Source of the DNA: Phoronis ovalis
Lineage: Eukaryota > Phoronida > Phoronidae
NCBI GenBank assembly: GCA_028565635.1
Contig: JAOXYB010026845.1
Span: forward strand, 8,696 to 31,719
DNA: 23,024 nucleotides
Reading direction: 5' to 3'
Shown: positions 21,448 to 23,024 of the stretch, one piece after another
Numbering within the stretch: the first letter of the stretch is position 1
Layout of the letters: each line of letters starts with the position of its first letter
Notes under the pieces: model-generated
Told to the model about the DNA's origin: nothing
The model's database searches: none
The model's input: the letters and a program-made list of their open reading frames with translations, nothing else
Made by a program: the position numbers and the translations under genes

Positions 21448-21571
21448 TGGAGCGCTTCATAATAAAGCGCTCTATAATAAAGCGCTTCACTTTCCATTCT
21501 CACTGGCATGCTTTAATTCGCTTCTGTCTTCAAATATCTCGAAGCGCTTTATTCTACTTTGATGCGCTTCC
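21448..21571. repeat. Cluster of AAGCGCTT palindromes
   Basis: AGCGCT occurs at about 21452, 21467, 21481 and 21543, with gatgcgcttc near 21561. The block aataaagcgcttc (21477-21489) is inverted exactly as gaagcgctttatt at 21541-21553. This lies in the spacer between the two arms of the CAGATATCTG repeats. Confidence 0.75.
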
Positions 21572-21597
21572 GATATACGGAGCTCTTTAGTTTAAGG

Positions 21598-21690
21598 AGC
21601 AGACATCTGTTATCTGCTGTCTGCTAACTTGACATTATCTAGCAGATATCTGTTGTCTGCTATCTGCTCTCTGCTAACTTGACATCTGTT
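21598..21690. repeat. Inverted arm of the CAGATATCTG array
   Basis: Contains atctgctgtctgctaacttg followed by acattatctagcagatatct. This is the reverse complement of the tagcagatatctgct, gtcaagttagcagacagcag phrases of the array at 20701-21310. Together the arms enclose about 290 bp, giving a fold-back structure of nearly 1 kb. Confidence 0.85.
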
Positions 21691-23024
21691 AAAAACCAGC
21701 CATCTGATACATTTAAGAACACTGATGATTTGAATTTGTGAAGTCAGTCGCATAGAATGTGCTGTGGGGTTGTATTAATAACCCGGAAGGGGGGAAAAGT
21801 TGAGTACCCATATCTGTAATGAAGGGTGAAAAAACACTTTTTTGACCTACCAGGACCTGTGCTCTTTTTACCATTTTAAATTAAAATATCTGTTTCTCTA
21901 ATCAGTGATCATTTGGTTCCTAGGTGATGGAATGAATCAAAACCCTATATTTGTGGCATCTTTTTCAAAACAAACAAAGATCTGAAAACTATATCCTGTT
22001 CAATTTTTAGACCAGGAATCAAACTTTATCCTTTTATGCTATAAATTCACATAATATCATTTGATTGTGTTAGTCTCCCAGATGTGCAGGTGTCCCAGAG
22101 TCCATAACATATGATTGAAGATATATCAATCCATAAGAACTAGATCCTGTATATACAAAAGAATATGTTTGGCAGATTTTAATACATTTTGGTATTGTAA
22201 TGTATCTCTCATGAAAAAAATATAGTTTTCCTTTTTTTGATTTTTGATGTCCTCATTACTCGGAAGCATCTAATAAGGATAATTTTTGGGGAGGGTTACA
22301 TAGCAAACCAACAAATTTTTTACATGTTTCATGCTTAGATAAACCATTTGCTGTAGCTTGGAAGGCCATATCTGTTCATAATCCACCTGCAAGCTGATTT
22401 TTTTTTTCGCCAGTCAGCTGAATATGCGGCAAAGCTGTATCTGCCAGCTGAAATATTCTCAGCTGCCAGCTGAAATTTGTGAAAAAAGTTATTATTCATG
22501 CTTATACATAAATCATTTGGCGAAGTTACTTTAGAAATTAGAATCTGCTCCCCCTTGCCAGATGGATCACATATTTAAGGTTTGCAAGCCAGACAGACTA
22601 GTCTGGGGAACAGATATTATGGGGAACAAACTCGTTGGGTGCATCAGATTACTTTGCATTATGGGTAATAAATGTTATAATAGCAGCTTCCATAGCCATC
22701 ATCATAATTGCCTGTAATTTCAAAATGGAGTGGGCAATTTTAATAATTCTTTGTGGATATTATTCTCTTAAGATCCATCTATAAATATCAGTAGACTTGC
22801 TCAAGTCCTTGTGAACTTAAAAATAAAAAAAAATATGTTATTCTCTTTTTTATGTCTTTTACATCAGTGTTTTTAATTATCTCGAAAATATTTTTTACTA
22901 TCATATATATGTTGGCTGTTTGCCGTCCACAAGGACTTGTAAAGTTTGCAGGCTTTCCATTGATATGAATAATTCATGACCTTGTGACGTCATATTTAAA
23001 TAGCAATTTCGAAAGTTAGACTTT
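21691..23024. other. Right end of the window, no gene recognised
   Basis: AT-rich and without a convincing exon. It contains repeated tgccagctgaaat motifs near 22440-22475, a 14/15-nt inverted repeat (22802-22816 with 22925-22939) and a CRE-like TGACGTCA at about 22985. Probably still within the long intron of the signal-peptide gene. Confidence 0.4.
22802..22939. repeat. Short inverted repeat caagtccttgtg(a/g)ac
   Basis: caagtccttgtgaac at 22802-22816 pairs with the complement of gtccacaaggacttg at 22925-22939 (14 of 15). The 108-bp spacer is very A/T-rich. It could be a minimal MITE or a chance dyad. Confidence 0.5.

Overview
The window reads as nuclear DNA from an invertebrate animal. It is AT-rich, genes are split into short exons with canonical GT/AG junctions, introns hold fold-back elements and minisatellites, and there are no operons or ribosome binding sites. 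Gene content fits a marine invertebrate, possibly a mollusc or other lophotrochozoan. That placement is a guess; no species marker was found.

Layout. (1) 1-594, + strand: the C-terminal end of a polar Ser/Asn/Gln-rich protein carrying an in-frame 147-bp tandem repeat, with a poly(A) signal at 731. (2) 595-2659: no gene recognised; probably two converging 3' ends. (3) 2660-9246, - strand: an 11-exon gene for an unrecognised protein of about 457 residues. It has a Pro-rich N-terminus with two PPxY motifs and what looks like two tandem copies of an undescribed domain. All exon joins close in frame except exon 9 to exon 10. (4) About 10.4-10.6 kb: a divergent promoter region with two ETS/GABP-type sites. 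(5) 10597-14337, + strand: a complete five-exon gene for an NFKBIL1 (I-kappa-B-like) orthologue of 366 residues, with ankyrin repeats and a J-like HPD region. Its fourth intron holds a seven-copy 45-bp minisatellite and an inverted-repeat element. (6) 14338-15350: intergenic, with a striking 23-bp perfect hairpin. (7) 15488-18554 and onward, + strand: the 5' part (four exons) of a secreted or ER-type protein with a signal peptide and an acidic, probably disordered region, below a promoter with AP-1, CRE and UPRE-like sites and a TATA box. Its first intron holds a fold-back element of about 586 bp. (8) 18555-23024: probably the next long intron. It has no convincing exon but a large array of CAGATATCTG palindromic repeats with an inverted arm about 300 bp away, enclosing a cluster of AAGCGCTT palindromes.

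The genes do not form an operon. The only plausible regulatory link is the head-to-head pair, the PPxY protein and NFKBIL1, which may share one promoter region. The least explained items are the PPxY/two-domain gene and the fold-back repeat structures.
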